The position numbers were made by a program, and so were the translations under genes. The notes beneath the pieces are model-generated. The model did no database searches, had not been told where the DNA came from, and was given only the letters and a program-made list of their open reading frames with translations. DNA of 6,423 bases, from contig CACYBG010000040.1 of the NCBI GenBank assembly GCA_902772605.1, positions 1-6,423 of the forward strand. The letters are read 5' to 3'. Position 1 is the stretch's first letter. The number at the start of each line of letters is the position of its first letter. Source of the DNA: an uncultured Spirochaetaceae bacterium (lineage in GTDB: Bacteria > Spirochaetota > Spirochaetia > Treponematales > Treponemataceae). Positions 5,710 to 6,423 of this stretch are shown here, in pieces.

Positions 5710-6377
5710 CAGTCTCTGCCCCCGTCCGTATTGATGCTGTATAATCCGAGTCGCCTTGGATTTGGCCTGTCCAGGAAAGCTTCCCTGGTGTTTGAAAGCT
5801 TGAGCGATACGCCTTCCCTTGCCGATTCATAGAAAAGTACGCGCTTTACGTTGCAGTTTATCATAGAAGTGTTTATGAGGACAGCCTTTATGAAACAGCT
5901 TCCGTAGAGGTTGCTGTCGTCAAAGCTGGACTGATATGCGGTTATGCCGTTGAAGGTGTTCTGTACAAGTTCGCTTCCGGTAAATATTACATGGACCATC
6001 TTGCATCCGCCGAATGATGAAAATTTTATGTTGCTTGAGGTGAACGAACTTTCGGAAATCGTTGAAAAATCGAACATGCACATTCTGGCCTTGACGTTGG
6101 AACAGTGGACTGAGTTGAACGTGGTATGCTGAAAATTGCATCCGTAGAATTTCTTTCCGCTGAAATCCAATCCGTCGAAAACCATGTGGTTTGCATTGAG
6201 TCCGACGATTTTGTCATGCTCCAGGATATAGTTCTTTATGTCGTCGTTCAGTTTTTCCGGGTTTGATGCATGCTTCATGCAGAATCCCTCCGACTCGCAT
6301 AATTCACCGTCGGGCGTGACTGTTGAAACTGCGGAAGCCCTGCATCCGGGGTACTGGCATTGGTTAAAAAGGTACAT
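5709..6377 (-). CDS. Pentapeptide-repeat protein with N-terminal Cys/His cluster
   Basis: 222 residues. The N-terminus has C7-x4-C12-x14-C27-x5-C33-x2-H36, which looks like a small metal-binding module, probably zinc. A short helical linker (40-60, EKLNDDIKNYILEHD) follows. From Phe67 to Phe182 every fifth residue is hydrophobic without a break: 24 steps, mostly Phe alternating with Leu, Ile, Met or Ala, and the residue two before each is usually small (Ser, Thr, Cys, Val, Ala). This is the signature of a right-handed pentapeptide beta-helix, here about six coils. The tail (183-222) is basic and irregular. Pentapeptide proteins act mostly as binding scaffolds, some on DNA gyrase; nothing here shows such a target. 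No signal peptide is seen. The start at 6377 has no Shine-Dalgarno sequence, but the Cys cluster begins at residue 7, so no later Met is likely. First gene of an operon with the hydrolase. Confidence 0.88.
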   Translation of the reverse strand: MYLFNQCQYPGCRASAVSTVTPDGELCESEGFCMKHASNPEKLNDDIKNYILEHDKIVGLNANHMVFDGLDFSGKKFYGCNFQHTTFNSVHCSNVKARMCMFDFSTISESSFTSSNIKFSSFGGCKMVHVIFTGSELVQNTFNGITAYQSSFDDSNLYGSCFIKAVLINTSMINCNVKRVLFYESAREGVSLKLSNTREAFLDRPNPRRLGLYSINTDGGRD

Positions 6378-6383
6378 ACATAA

Positions 6384-6412
6384 ACTTTACGCTATTGAAA
6401 ACATTTAGTCAA
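6384..6412 (-). promoter_or_regulatory. Promoter of the pentapeptide-hydrolase operon
   Basis: On the minus strand, TTGACT at 6412-6407 (five of six) is followed after exactly 17 bases by TAAAGT at 6389-6384 (four of six to TATAAT). Transcription would start about six bases on, at 6378-6377, which is at or next to the ATG. With no ribosome binding site visible, a leaderless transcript is possible. Confidence 0.5.
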
Positions 6413-6423
6413 ATAGGTAGAAT

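Overview
The window is ordinary bacterial chromosome, almost fully coding, with no RNA gene, insertion sequence, phage gene or CRISPR array that I could find. A spirochete, most likely of the genus Treponema, is my best guess. It rests on the relaxed lipobox of the large lipoprotein (Phe at -3 before the Cys), the moderate base composition and the general look of the proteins; no marker gene is present, so treat it as an inference.

Positions 1-2765, plus strand, are an amino-acid biosynthesis block. The 3' end of a thrA-type aspartokinase/homoserine dehydrogenase runs off the left edge. Eight bases later starts a 633-residue fusion of a DAHP-synthase-like domain with prephenate dehydratase and a C-terminal ACT domain. 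After a 111-base gap with its own probable promoter comes ilvH, the regulatory subunit of acetolactate synthase, with no catalytic ilvB beside it. The three gene products belong to the threonine/methionine, phenylalanine and branched-chain pathways, and all are families known for allosteric feedback control through ACT domains. The DAHP-synthase half of the fusion keeps the fold-defining sequence but has lost almost every active-site motif.

Positions 2852-5102 hold two divergent genes of unknown function: a 146-residue protein on the minus strand and a 587-residue lipoprotein on the plus strand. The lipoprotein carries an HETWH zinc-peptidase motif near its C-terminus and a run of nine T inside its signal peptide. 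The best promoter for the minus gene lies across the lipoprotein start codon, so the two transcription units overlap at their beginnings.

Positions 5119-6377, minus strand, are a two-gene operon with stop and start codons overlapping as TGATG. Upstream is a pentapeptide-repeat protein with an N-terminal Cys/His cluster and 24 consecutive five-residue steps. Downstream is a small metallo-beta-lactamase-fold hydrolase in which the Asp of the HxHxDH motif is His. A promoter just before the first gene would place the transcript start at or beside the ATG.

The best candidates for new biology are the apparently dead DAHP synthase domain on a working prephenate dehydratase, the HxHxHH hydrolase paired with the pentapeptide protein, and the unassigned HETWH lipoprotein.
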